From Sympetrum striolatum (lineage: Eukaryota; Arthropoda; Insecta; Odonata; Libellulidae): a DNA stretch of 64,000 nt. This document shows, one piece after another, positions 25,950 to 39,658 of this stretch; position 1 is the first letter of the stretch; each line of letters starts with the position of its first letter. The notes under the pieces were generated by a model. That model was not told the DNA's origin and did no database searches. It saw only the letters and a program-made list of their open reading frames with translations. The translations under genes were made by a program, and so were the position numbers. The stretch covers positions 62,001 to 126,000 of the forward strand of contig CANPUZ010000056.1 in the NCBI GenBank assembly GCA_947579665.1, given 5' to 3'.

Positions 25950-28900
25950 AAAAAGATTTTTTGTAAAAGATTTGGTTTTTTTCAGTAATTATCTTCATTT
26001 TTAGCCAAAATTTGTGTATGATTTTTCAAATATAAGAAAAAAATCCGGAATTTGTTAAAATAAAAAGATTTTTTGTACAAGATTTGGTTTTTTTCATTAA
26101 TTATCTTCATTTTTAGCCAAAATTTGTGTAGGATTTTTCAAATTTAAGGAAAAAAATCCAGAATTTGATAAAATAAAAAGATTTTTTGTACAAGATTTGG
26201 TTTTTTTCATTAATTATCTTCATTTTTAACCAAAATTTGTGTAGGATTTTTCAAATTTAAGGAAAAAAATCCAGAATTTGATAAAATAAAAAGATTTTTT
26301 GTACAAGATTTGGTTTTTTTCAGTAATTATCTTCATTTTTAGCCAAAATTTGTGTAGGATTTTTCAAATTTAAGGAAAAAAATCCAGAATTTGATAAAAT
26401 AAAAAGATTTTTTGTACAAGATTTGGTTTTTTTCATTAATTATCTTCATTTTTAGCCAAAATTTGTGTAGGATTTTTCAAATTTAAGGAAAAAAATCCAG
26501 AATTTGATAAAATAAAAAGATTTTTTGTACAAGATTTGGTTTTTTTCATTAATTATCTTCATTTTTTGCCAAAATTTGTGTAGGATTTTTCAAATTTAAG
26601 GAAAAAAATCCAGAATTTGATAAAATAAAAAGATTTTTTGTACAAGATTTGGTTTTTTTCATTAATTATCTTCATTTTTAGCCAAAATTTGTGTAGGATT
26701 TTTCAAATTTAAGGAAAAAAATCCAGAATTTGATAAAATAAAAAGATTTTTTGTACAAGATTTGGTTTTTTTCATTAATTATCTTCGTTTTTAGCCAAAA
26801 TTTGTGTAGTATTTTTCAATTTTAAGGAAAAAAATCCAGAATTTGATAAAATAAAAAGATTTTTTGTACAAGATTTGGTTTTTTTCATTAATTATCTTCA
26901 TTTTTAGCCAAAATTTGTGTAGGATTTTTCAAATTTAAGGAAAAAAATCCAGAATTTGATAAAATAAAAAGATTTTTTGTACAAGATTTGGTTTTTTTCA
27001 TTAATTATCTTCATTTTTAGCCAAAATTTGTGTAGGATTTTTCAAATTTAAGGAAAAAAATCCAGAATTTGATAAAATAAAAAAATTTTTTGTACAAGAT
27101 TTGGTTTTTTTCATTAATTATCTTCATATTTAGCCAAAATTTGTGTAGGATTTTTCAAATTTAAGGAAAAAAATCCAGAATTTGATAAAATAAAAAGATT
27201 TTTTGTACAAGATTTGGTTTTTTTCATTAATTATCTTCATTTTTAGCCAAAATTTGTGTAGGATTTTTCAAATTTAAGGAAAAAAATCCAGAATTTGATA
27301 AAATAAAAAGATTTTTTGTACAAGATTTGGTTTTTTTCATTAATTATCTTCATTTTTAGCCAAAATTTGTGTAGGATTTTTCAAATTTAAGGAAAATAAT
27401 CCAGAATTTGATAAAATAAAAAGATTTTTTGTACAAGATTTGGTTTTTTTCATTAATTATCTTCATTTTTAGCCAAAATTTGTGTAGGATTTTTCAAATT
27501 TAAGGAAAAAAATCCAGAATTTGATAAAATAAAAAGATTTTTTGTACAAGATTTGGTTTTTATCATTAATTATCTTCATATTTAGCCAAAATTTGTGTAG
27601 GATTTTTCAAATTTAAGGAAAAAAATCCAGAATTTGATAAAATAAAAAGATTTTTTGTACAAGATTTGGTTTTTTTCATTAATTATCTTCATTTTTAGCC
27701 AAAATTTGTGTAGGATTTTTCAAATTTAAGGAAAAAAATCCAGAATTTGATAAAATAAAAAGATTTTTTGTACAAGATTTGGTTTTTTTCATTAATTATC
27801 TTCATTTTTAGCCAAAATTTGTGTAGGATTTTTCAAATTTAAGGAAAAAAATCCAGAATTTGATAAAATAAAAAGATTTTTTGTACAAGATTTGGTTTTT
27901 TTCATTAATTATCTTCATTTTTAGCCAAAATTTGTGTAGGATTTTTCAAATTTAAGGAAAAAAATCCAGAATTTGATAAAATAAAAAGATTTTTTGTACA
28001 AGATTTGGTTTTTTTCATTAATTATCTTCATTTTTAGCCAAAATTTGTGTAGGATTTTTCAAATTTAAGGAAAAAAATCCAGAATTTGATAAAATAAAAA
28101 GATTTTTTGTACAAGATTTGGTTTTTTTCATTAATTATCTTCATATTTAGCCAAAATTTGTGTAGGATTTTTCAAATTTAAGGAAAAAAATCCAGAATTT
28201 GATAAAATAAAAAGATTTTTTGTACAAGATTTGGTTTTTTTCATTAATTATCTTCATTTTTAGCCAAAATTTGTGTAGGATTTTTCAAATTTAAGGAAAA
28301 AAATCCAGAATTTGATAAAATAAAAAGATTTTTTGTACAAGATTTGGTTTTTTTCATTAATTATCTTCATTTTTAGCCAAAATTTGTGTAGGATTTTTCA
28401 AATTTAAGGAAAAAAATCCAGAATTTGATAAAATAAAAAGATTTTTTGTACAAGATTTGGTTTTTTTCATTAATTATCTTCATATTTAGCCAAAATTTGT
28501 GTAGGATTTTTCAAATTTAAGGAAAAAAATCCAGAATTTGATAAAATAAAAAGATTTTTTGTACAAGATTTGGTTTTTTTCATTAATTATCTTCATTTTT
28601 AGCCAAAATTTGTGTAGGATTTTTCAAATTTAAGGAAAAAAATCCAGAATTTGATAAAATAAAAAGATTTTTTGTACAAGATTTGGTTTTTTTCATTAAT
28701 TATCTTCATTTTTAGCCAAAATTTGTGTAGGATTTTTCAAATTTAAGGAAAAAAATCCAGAATTTGATGAAATAAAAAGATTTTTTGTACAAGATTTGGT
28801 TTTTTTCATTAATTATCTTCATTTTTAGCCAAAATTTGTGTAGGATTTTTCAAATTTAAGGAAAAAAATCCAGAATTTGATAAAATAAAAAGATTTTTTG

Positions 28901-29160
28901 TACAAGATTTGGTTTTTTTCATTAATTATCTTCATTTTTAGCCAAAATTTGTGTAGGATTTTTCAATTTAAGGAAAAAAATCCAGAATTTGATAAAATAA
29001 AAAGATTTTTTGTACAAGATTTGGTTTTTTTCATTAATTATCTTCATATTTAGCCAAAATTTGTGTAGGATTTTTCAAATTTAAGGAAAAAAAATCCAGA
29101 ATTTGATAAAATAAAAAGATTTTTTGTACAAGATTTGGTTTTTTTCATTAATTATCTTCA
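25950..29160 (+). repeat. 51-monomer-offset duplication, copy 2
   Basis: Partner of about 20200-23400. It has its own private changes, such as CTTCGTTTTTAGCC near 26784 and a missing A near 28965, so it has diverged slightly since copying. One difference is copy-specific: the monomer near 23041 with GGTTGTTTTTAATTATTTAT has an ordinary counterpart here. Confidence 0.85.
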
Positions 29161-31980
29161 TTTTTAGCCAAAATTTGTGTAGGATTTTTCAAATTTAAGG
29201 AAAAAAATCCAGAATTTGATAAAATAAAAAGATTTTTTGTACAAGATTTGGTTTTTTTCATTAATTATCTTCATTTTTAGCCAAAATTTGTGTAGGATTT
29301 TTCAAATTTAAGGAAAAAAATCCAGAATTTGATAAAATAAAAAGATTTTTTGTACAAGATTTGGTTTTTTTCATTAATTATCTTCATTTTTAGCCAAAAT
29401 TTGTGTAGGATTTTTCAAATTTAAGGAGAAAAAATCCAGAATTTGATAAAATAAAAAGATTTTTTGTACAAGATTTGGTTTTTTTCATTAATTATCTTCA
29501 TTTTTAGCCAAAATTTGTGTAGGATTTTTCAAATTTAAGGAAAAAAATCCAGAATTTGATAAAATAAAAAGATTTTTTGTACAAGATTTGGTTTTTTTCA
29601 TTAATTATCTTCATTTTTAGCCAAAATTTGTGTAGGATTTTTCAAATTTAAGGAAAAAAATCCAGAATTTGATAAAATAAAAAGATTTTTTGTACAAGAT
29701 TTGGTTTTTTTCATTAATTATCTTCATTTTTAGCCAAAATTTGTGTAGGATTTTTCAAATTTAAGGAAAAAAATCCAGAATTTGATAAAATAAAAAGATT
29801 TTTTGTACAAGATTTGGTTTTTTTCATTAATTATCTTCATTTTTAGCCAAAATTTGTGTAGGATTTTTCAAATTTAAGGAAAAAAATCCAGAATTTGATA
29901 AAATAAAAAGATTTTTTGTACAAGATTTGGTTTTTTTCATTAATTATCTTCATTTTTAGCCAAAATTTGTGTAGGATTTTTCAAATTTAAGGAAAAAAAT
30001 CCAGAATTTGATAAAATAAAAAGATTTTTTGTACAAGATTTGGTTTTTTTCATTAATTATCTTCATTTTTAGCCAAAATTTGTGTAGGATTTTTCAAATT
30101 TAAGGAAAAAAATCCAGAATTTGATAAAATAAAAAGATTTTTTGTACAAGATTTGGTTTTTTTCATTAATTATCTTCATTTTTAGCCAAAATTTGTGTAG
30201 GATTTTTCAAATTTAAGGAAAAAAATCCAGAATTTGATAAAATAAAAAGATTTTTTGTACAAGATTTGGTTTTTTTCATTAATTATCTTCATTTTTAGCC
30301 AAAATTTGTGTAGGATTTTTCAAATTTAAGGAAAAAAATCCAGAATTTGATAAAATAAAAAGATTTTTTGTACAAGATTTGGTTTTTTTCATTAATTATC
30401 TTCATTTTTAGCCAAAATTTGTGTAGGATTTTTCAAATTTAAGGAAAAAAATCCAGAATTTGATAAAATAAAAAGATTTTTTGTACAAGATTTGGTTTTT
30501 TTCATTAATTATCTTCATTTTTAGCCAAAATTTGTGTAGGATTTTTCAAATTTAAGGAAAAAAATCCAGAATTTGATAAAATAAAAAGATTTTTTGTACA
30601 AGATTTGGTTTTTTTCATTAATTATCTTCATTTTTAGCCAAAATTGTGTAGGATTTTTCAAATTTAAGGAAAAAAATCCAGAATTTGATAAAATAAAAAG
30701 ATTTTTTGTACAAGATTTGGTTTTTTTCATTAATTATCTTCATTTTTAGCCAAAATTTGTGTAGGATTTTTCAAATTTAAGGAAAAAAATCCAGAATTTG
30801 ATAAAATAAAAAGATTTTTTGTACAAGATTTGGTTTTTTTCATTAATTATCTTCATTTTTAGCCAAAATTTGTGTAGGATTTTTCAAATTTAAGGAAAAA
30901 AATCCAGAATTTGATAAAATAAAAAGATTTTTTGTACAAGATTTGGTTTTTTTCATTAATTATCTTCATTTTTAGCCAAAATTTGTGTAGGATTTTTCAA
31001 ATTTAAGGAAAAAAATCCAGAATTTGATAAAATAAAAAGATTTTTTGTACAAGATTTGGTTTTTTTCATTAATTATCTTCATTTTTAGCCAAAATTTGTG
31101 TAGGATTTTTCAAATTTAAGGAAAAAAATCCAGAATTTGATAAAATAAAAAGATTTTTTGTACAAGATTTGGTTTTTTTCATTAATTATCTTCATTTTTA
31201 GCCAAAATTTGTGTAGGATTTTTCAAATTTAAGGAAAAAAATCCAGAATTTGATAAAATAAAAAGATTTTTTGTACAAGATTTGGTTTTTTTCATTAATT
31301 ATCTTCATTTTTAGCCAAAATTTGTGTAGGATTTTTCAAATTTAAGGAAAAAAATCCAGAATTTGATAAAATAAAAAGATTTTTTGTACAAGATTTGGTT
31401 TTTTTCATTAATTATCTTCATTTTTAGCCAAAATTTGTGTAGGATTTTTCAAATTTAAGGAAAAAAATCCAGAATTTGATAAAATAAAAAGATTTTTTGT
31501 ACAAGATTTGGTTTTTTTCATTAATTATCTTCATTTTTAGCCAAAATTTGTGTAGGATTTTTCAAATTTAAGGAAAAAAATCCAGAATTTGATAAAATAA
31601 AAAGATTTTTTGTACAAGATTTGGTTTTTTTCATTAATTATCTTCATTTTTAGCCAAAATTTGTGTAGGATTTTTCAAATTTAAGGAAAAAAATCCAGAA
31701 TTTGATAAAATAAAAAGATTTTTTGTACAAGATTTGGTTTTTTTCATTAATTATCTTCATTTTTAGCCAAAATTTGTGTAGGATTTTTCAAATTTAAGGA
31801 AAAAAATCCAGAATTTGATAAAATAAAAAGATTTTTTGTACAAGATTTGGTTTTTTTCATTAATTATCTTCATTTTTAGCCAAAATTTGTGTAGGATTTT
31901 TCAAATTTAAGGAAAAAAATCCAGAATTTGATAAAATAAAAAGATTTTTTGTACAAGATTTGGTTTTTTTCATTAATTAT

Positions 31981-32741
31981 CTCATTTTTAGCCAAAATTT
32001 GTGTAGGATTTTTCAAATTTAAGGAAAAAATCCAGAATTTGATAAAATAAAAAGATTTTTGTACAAGATTTGGTTTTTTTCATTAATTATCTTCATTTTT
32101 AGCCAAAATTTGTGTAGGATTTTTCAAATTTAAGGAAAAAAATCCAGAATTTGATAAAATAAAAAGATTTTTTGTACAAGATTTGGTTTTTTTCATTAAT
32201 TATCTCATTTTTAGCCAAAATTTGTGTAGGATTTTTCAAATTTAAGGAAAAAAATCCAGAATTTGATAAAATAAAAAGATTTTTTGTACAAGATTTGGTT
32301 TTTTTTCATTAATTATCTCATTTTTAGCCAAAATTTGTGTAGGATTTTTCAAATTTAAGGAAAAAAATCCAGAATTTGATAAAATAAAAAGATTTTTTGT
32401 ACAAGATTTGGTTTTTTTCATTAATTATCTCATTTTTAGCCAAAATTTGTGTAGATTTTTCAAATTTAAGGAAAAAAATCCAGAATTTGATAAAATAAAA
32501 GATTTTTTGTACAAGATTTGGTTTTTTTCAGTAATTATCTTCATTTTTAGCCAAAATTTGTGTAGGATTTTTCAAATTTAAGGAAAAAAATCAGAATTTG
32601 ATAAAATAAAAAGATTTTTTGGTACAAGGATTTGTTTTTTTCAGTAATTATCTTCATTTTTAGCCAAAATTTTGTGTAGGATTTTCAAATTTAAGGAAAA
32701 AAATCCAGAATTTGATAAAATAAAAAGATTTTTTGTTTTGT
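31981..32741 (+). repeat. indel-dense satellite stretch at a subfamily boundary
   Basis: About seven monomers carry some fifteen short indels. TTATCTCATT with a lost T occurs near 31980, 32204, 32321 and 32429. A, T, G and C runs change by one base near 32024, 32056, 32302, 32454, 32499, 32592, 32671 and 32684. GGTACAAGGATTTG sits near 32620, and TTTTG is duplicated near 32735. The flanking 2.5 kb upstream shows one indel. The change from CATTAATTAT to CAGTAATTAT units falls here as well. Either a low-quality or patched assembly segment or a real recombination boundary would look like this. Confidence 0.85.
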
Positions 32742-35700
32742 ACAAGATTTGGTTTTTTTCAGTAATTATCTTCATTTTTAGCCAAAATTTGTGTAGGATT
32801 TTTCAAATTTAAGGAAAAAAATCCAGAATTTGATAAAATAAAAAGATTTTTTGTACAAGATTTGGTTTTTTTCAGTAATTATCTTCATTTTAAACCAAAA
32901 TTTGTGTAGGATTTTTCAAATTTAAGGAAAAAAAATCCAGAATTTGATAAAATAAAAAGATTTTTTGTAAAAGCTTTGGTTTTTTTCAGTAATTATCTTC
33001 ATTTTTAGCCAAAATTTGGTTAGGATTTTTCAAATTTAAGGAAAAAAATCCAGAATTTGATAAAATAAAAAGATTTTTTGTACAAGATTTGGTTTTTTTC
33101 AGTAATTATCTTCATTTTTAGCCAAAATTTGTGTAGGATTTTTCAAATTTAAGGAAAAAAATCCAGCATTTGATAAAATAAAAAGATTTTTTGTACAAGA
33201 TTTGGTTTTTTTCAGTAATTATCTTCATTTTTAGCCAAAATTTGTGTAGGATTTTTCAAATTTAAGGAAAAAAATCCAGAATTTGATAAAATAAAAAGAT
33301 TTTTTGTACAAGATTTGGTTTTTTTCAGTAATTATCTTCATTTTAAACCAAAATTTGTGTAGGATTTTTCAAATTTAAGGAAAAAAATCCAGAATTTGAT
33401 AAAATAAAAAGATTTTTTGTAAAAGATTTGGTTTTTTTCAGTAATTATCTTCATTTTTAGCCAAAATTTGTGTAGGATTTTTCAAATTTAAGGAATAAAA
33501 TCCAGAATTTGATAAAATAAAAAGATTTTTTGTACAAGATATGGTTTTTTTCAGTAATTATCTTCATTTTTAGCCAAAATTTGTGTAGGATTTTTCAAAT
33601 TTAAGGGAAAAATCCAGAATTTGATAAAATAAAAAGATTTTTTGTAAAAGATTTGGTTTTTTTCAGTAATTATCTTCATTTTAAACCAAAATTTGTGTAG
33701 GATTTTTCAAATTTAAGGAAAAAAATCCAGAATTTGATAAAATAAAAAGATTTTTTGTAAAAGATTTGGTTTTTTTCAGTAATTATCTTCATTTTTAGCC
33801 AAAATTTGTGTAGGATTTTTCAAATTTAAGGAAAAAAATCCAGAATTTGATAAAATAAAAAGATTTTTTGTACAAGATTTGGTTTTTCTCAGTAATTATC
33901 TTCATTTTTAGCCAAAATTTGTGTAGGATTTTTCAAATTTAAGGAAAAAAATCCAGAATTTGATAAAATAAAAAGATTTTTTGTACAAGATTTGTTTTTT
34001 TTCATTAATTATCTTCATTTTTAGCCAAAATTTGTGTAGGATTTTTCAAATTTAAGGAAAAAAATCCAGAATTTGATAAAATAAAAAGATTTTTTGTAAA
34101 AGATTTGGTTTTTTTCAGTAATTATCTTCATTTTTAGCCAAAATTTGTGTAGGATTTTTCAATTTTAAGGAAAAAAATCCAGAATTTGATAAAATAAAAA
34201 GATTTTTTGTACAAGATTTGGTTTTTTTTCAGTTATTATCTTCATTTTAAACCAAAATTTGTGTAGGATTTTTCAAATTTAAGGAAAAAAATCCAGAATT
34301 TGATAAAATAAAAAGATTTTTTGTACAAGATTTGGTTTTTTTCAGTAATTATCTTCATTTTTAGCCAAAATTTGTGTAGGATTTTTCAAATTTAAGGAAA
34401 AAAATCCAGAATTTGATAAAATAAAAAGATTTTTTGTACAAGATTTGGTTTTTTTCAGTAATTATCTTCATTTTTAGCCAAAATTTGTGTAGGATTTTTC
34501 AAATTTAAGGAAAAAAATCCAGAATTTGATAAAATAAAAAGATTTTTTGAACAAGATTTGGTTTTTTTCAGTAATTATCTTCATTTTTAGCCAAAATTTG
34601 TGTAGGATTTTTCAAATTTAAGGAAAAAAATCCAGAATTTGATAAAATAAAAAGATTTTTTGTACAAGATTTGGTTTTTTTCAGTAATTATCTTCATTTT
34701 TAGCCAAAATTTGTGTAGGATTTTTCAAATTTAAGGAAAAAAATCCAGAATTTGATAAAATAAAAAGATTTTTTGTAAAAGATTTGGTTTTTTTTCAGTA
34801 ATTATCTTCATTTTCAGCCAAAATTTGTCTTGGATTTTTCAAATTTAAGGAAAAAAATCCAGAATTTGATAAAATAAAAAGATTTTTTGTACAAGATTTG
34901 GTTTTTTTCAGTAATTATCTTCATTTTTAGCCAAAATTTGTGTAGGATTTTTCAAATTTAAGGAAAAAAATCCAGAATTTGATAAAATAAAAAGATTTTT
35001 TGTACAAGATTTGGTTTTTTTCAGTAATTATCTTCATTTTAAACCAAAATTTGTGTAGGATTTTTCAAATTTAAGGAAAAAAATCCAGAATTTGATAAAA
35101 TAAAAAGATTTTTTGTACAAGATTTGGTTTTTTTCAGTAATTATCTTCATTTTAAACCAAAATTTGTGTAGGATTTTTCAAATTTAAGGAAAAAAATTCA
35201 GAATTTGATAAAATAAAAAGATTTTTTGTACAAGATTTGGTTTTTTTCAGTAATTATCTTCATTTTTAGCCAAAATTTGTGTAGGATTTTTCAAATTTAA
35301 GGAAAAAAATCCAGAATTTGATAAAATAAAAAGATTTTTTGTACAAGATTTGGTTTTTTTCAGTAATTATCTTCATTTTTAGCCAAAATTTGTCTTGGAT
35401 TTTTCAAATTTAAGGAAAAAAATCCAGAATTTGATAAAATAAAAAGATTTTTTGTGCAAGATTTGGTTTTTTTCAGTAATTATCTTCATTTTTAGCCAAA
35501 ATTTGTGTAGGATTTTTCAAATTTAAGGAAAAAAATCCAGAATTTGATAAAATAAAAAGATTTTTTGTACAAGATTTGGTTTTTTTCAGTAATTATCTTC
35601 ATTTTAAACCAAAATTTGTGTAGGATTTTTCAAATTTAAGGAAAAAAATCCAGAATTTGATAAAATAAAAAGATTTTTTGTACAAGATTTGGTTTTTTTC

Positions 35701-38700
35701 AGTAATTATCTTCATTTTTAGCCAAAATTTGTGTAGGATTTTTCAAATTTAAGGAAAAAAATCCAGAATTTGATAAAATAAAAAGATTTTTTGTACAAGA
35801 TTTGGTTTTTTTCAGTAATTACCTTCATTTTAAACCAAAATTTGTGTAGGATTTTTCAAATTTAAGGAAAAAAATCCAGAATTTGATAAAATAAAAAGAT
35901 TTTTTGTACAAGATTTGGTTTTTTTCAGTAATTATCTTCATTTTTAGCCAAAATTTGTGTAGGATTTTTCAAATTTAAGGAAAAAAATCCAGAATTTGAT
36001 AAAATAAAAAGATTTTTTGTACAAGATTTGGTTTTTTTTCAGTAATTATCTTCATTTTAAACCAAAATTTGTGTAGGATTTTTCAAATTTAAGGAAAAAA
36101 ATCCAGAATTTGATAAAATAAAAAGATTTTTTGTACAAGATTTGGTTTTTTTCAGTAATTATCTTCATTTTAAACCAAAATTTGTGTAGGATTTTTCAAA
36201 TTTAAGGAAAAAAATCCAGAATTTGATAAAATAAAAAGATTTTTTGTACAAGATTTGGTTTTTTTCAGTAATTATCTTCATTTTTAGCCAAAATTTGTGT
36301 AGGATTTTTCAAATTTAAGGAAAAAAATCCAGAATTTGATAAAATAAAAAGATTTTTTGTACAAGATTTGGTTTTTTTCAGTAATTATCTTCATTTTTAG
36401 CCAAAATTTGTGTAGGATTTTTCAAATTTAAGGGAAAAAATCCAGAATTTGATAAAATAAAAAGATTTTTAGTACAAGATTTGGTTTTTTTCAGTAATTA
36501 TCTTCATTTTAAACCAAAATTTGTGTAGGATTTTTCAAATTTAAGGAAAAAAATCCAGAATTTGATAAAATAAAAAGATTTTTTGTACAAGATTTGGTTT
36601 TTTTCAGTAATTATCTTCATTTTAAACCAAAATTTGTGTAGGATTTTTCAAATTTAAGGAAAAAAATCCAGAATTTGATAAAATAAAAAGATTTTTTGTA
36701 CAAGATTTGGTTTTTTTCAGTAATTATCTTCATTTTTAGCCAAAATTTGTGTAGGATTTTTCAAATTTAAGGAAAAAAATCCAGAATTTATAAAATAAAA
36801 AGATTTTTTGTAAAAGATTTGGTTTTTTTCAGTAATTATCTTCATTTTTAGCCAAAATTTGTGTAGGATTTTTCAAATTTAAGGAAAAAAATCCAGAATT
36901 TGATAAAATAAAAAGATTTTTTGTACAAGATTTGGTTTTTTTCAGTAATTATCTTCATTTTTAGCCAAAATTTGTGTAGGATTTTTCAAATTTAAGGAAA
37001 AAAATCCAGAATTTGATAAAATAAAAAGATTTTCTGTACAAGATTTGGTTTTTTTCAGTAATTATCTTCATTTTAAACCAAAATTTGTGTAGGATTTTTC
37101 AAATTTAAGGGAAAAAATCCAGAATTTGATAAAATAAAAAGATTTTTTGTACAAGATTTGGTTTTTTTCAGTAATTATCTTCATTTTAAACCAAAATTTG
37201 TGTAGGATTTTTCAAATTTAAGGAAAAAAATCCAGAATTTGATAAAATAAAAAGTTTTTTTGAACATGATTTGGTTTTTTTCAGTAATTATCTTCATTTT
37301 AAACCAAAATTTGTGTAGGATTTTTCAAATTTAAGGGAAAAAATCCAGAATTTGATAAAATAAAAAGAATTTTTGTACAAGATTTGGTTTTTTTCAGTAA
37401 TTATCTTCATTTTAAACCAAAATTTGTGTAGGATTTTTCAAATTTAAGGAAAAAAATCCAGAATTTGATAAAATAAAAAGATTTTTTGTACAAGATTTGG
37501 TTTTTTTCAGTAATTATCTTCATTTTAAACCAAAATTTGTGTAGGATTTTTCAAATTTAAGGAAAAAATCCAGAATTTGATAAAATAAAAAGATTTTTTG
37601 TACAAGATTTGGTTTTTTTCAGTAATTATCTTCATTTTAAACCAAAATTTGTGTAGGATTTTTCAAATTTAAGGAAAAAAATCCAGAATTTGATAAAATA
37701 AAAAGATTTTTTTGTACAAGATTTGGTTTTTTTCAGTAATTATCTTCATTTTTAGCCAAAATTTGTGTAGGATTTTTCAAATTTAAGGAAAAAAATCCAG
37801 AATTTGATAAAATAAAAAGATTTTTTGTACAAGATTTGGTTTTTTTCAGTAATTATCTTCATTTTTAGCCAAAATTTGTGTAGGATTTTTCAAATTTAAG
37901 GAAAAAAATCCAGAATTTGATAAAATAAAAAGATTTTTTGTACAAGATTTGGTTTTTTTCAGTAATTATCTTCATTTTTAGCCAAAATTTGTGTAGGATT
38001 TTTCAAATTTAAGGAAAAAAATCCAGAATTTGATAAAATAAAAAGATTTTTTGTACAAGATTTGGTTTTTTTCAGTAATTATCTTCATTTTAAACCAAAA
38101 TTTGTGTAGGATTTTTCAAATTTAAGGAAAAAAATCCAGAATTTGATAATATAAAAAGATTTTTTGTACATGATTTGGTTTTTTTCAGTAATTATCTTCA
38201 TTTTTAGCCAAAATTTGTGTAGGATTTTTCAAATTTAAGGAAAAAAATCCAGAATTTGATAAAATAAAAAGATTTTTTGTACAAGATTTGGTTTTTTTCA
38301 GTAATTATCTTCATTTTAAACCAAAATTTGTGTAGGATTTTTCAAATTTAAGGAAAAAAATCCAGAATTTGATAAAATAAAAAGATTTTTTGTACAAGAT
38401 TTGGTTTTTTTCAGTAATTATCTTCATTTTTAGCCAAAATTTGTGTAGGATTTTTCAAATTTAAGGAAAAAAATCCAGAATTTGATAAAATAAAAAGATT
38501 TTTTGTACAAGATTTGGTTTTTTTCAGTAATTATCTTCATTTTTAGCCAAAATTTGTGTAGGATTTTTCAATTTTAAGGAAAAAAATCCAGAATTTGATA
38601 AAATAAAAAGATTTTTTGTACAAGATTTGGTTTTTTTCAGTAATTATCTTCATTTTAAACCAAAATTTGTGTAGGATTTTTCAAATTTAAGGAAAAAAAT

Positions 38701-38990
38701 CCAGAATTTGATAAAATAAAAAGATTTTTTGTACAAGATTTGGTTTTTTTCAGTAATTATCTTCATTTTTAGCCAAAATTTGTGTAGGATTTTTCAAATT
38801 TAAGGAAAAAAATCCAGAATTTGATAAAATAAAAAGATTTTTTGTACAAGATTTGGTTTTTTTCAGTAATTATCTTCATTTTTAGCCAAAATTTGTGTAG
38901 GATTTTTCAAATTTAAGGAAAAAAATCCAGAATTTGATAAAATAAAAAGATTTTTTGTACAAGATTTGGTTTTTTTCAGTAATTATCTTC
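32742..38990 (+). repeat. homogeneous domain 2 with type 4 monomers
   Basis: About 55 monomers starting CAGTAATTAT. A new subfamily, type 4, has TTTTAAACCAAAATTTG in place of TTTTTAGCCAAAATTTG (first near 32888, then every few units) and is interspersed with type 1 units. Occasional variants with AAAATTTGTCTTGGAT occur near 34827 and 35390. Private one-base changes are few. No gene is seen. Confidence 0.9.
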
Positions 38991-39658
38991 ATTTTTAGCC
39001 AAAATTTGTGTAGGATTATTCAAATTTAAGATATAAAAATCCAGAATTTGTTAAAGTAAAAAGATTTTTTGTGAATGATTTGGTTTTTTTCAGTAATTAT
39101 CTTCATTTTTAACCAAAATTTGGTTATGATTTTTCAAATTCAAGGAAAAGAATCAAAAATTTGATAAAATAAAAAGATTTTTTGAAAAAGATTTGGTTTT
39201 TTTCATTAATTATCTTCATTTTTAGCCAAAATTTGTGTAGGATTTTTCAAATTTAAGGAAAAAAATCCAGAATTTGATAAAATAAAAAGATTTTTTGTAC
39301 AAGATTTGGTTTTTTTCAGTAATTATCTTCATTTTTAGCCATAATTTGTGTAGGATTTTTCAAATTTAAGGAAAAAAAATCCAGAATTTGATAAAATAAA
39401 AAGATTTTTTGTAAAAGATTTGGTTTTTTTCAGTTATTATCTTCATTTTAAACCAAAATTTGTGTAGGATTTTTCAAATTTAAGGAAAAAAATCCAGAAT
39501 TTGATAAAATAAAAAGATTTTTTGTAAAAGATTTGGTTTTTTTCAGTAATTATCTTCATTTTTAGCCAAAATTTGTGTAGGATTTTTCAAATTTAAGGAA
39601 AAAAATCCAGAATTTGATAAAATAAAATGATTTTTTGTAAAAGATTTGGTTTTTTTTC
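37735..39658 (+). repeat. 17-monomer tandem duplication, copy 1
   Basis: Paired with about 39659-41582 at an offset of 1924 bp. Shared markers are GATAATATAAAAAG with ACATGATTTGG near 38147 and 40071, GGATTATTCAAATTTAAG with ATATAAAAATCC near 39014 and 40938, AAAAGAATCAAAAATTTG near 39146 and 41070, and AGCCATAATTT at 39337 and 41261. The order and spacing are retained throughout. Confidence 0.88.

Larger units (their letters stand above)
11748..32520 (+). repeat. homogeneous core of the satellite array
   Basis: About 184 monomers dominated by type 1 with CATTAATTAT at the monomer start. Between about 13.2 and 26.1 kb a coherent 112-bp type 3 variant recurs (GTGTATGAT, AAATATAAG, TCCGGAATTTGTTAAAAT, then GTACAAG), always after a monomer ending GTAAAAGATTTGG. 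From about 21 kb a sub-marker CTTCATATTTAGCC appears repeatedly. Between about 29.45 and 31.98 kb roughly 22 monomers are essentially invariant apart from one missing T near 30645. No gene or RNA is seen. Confidence 0.93.
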
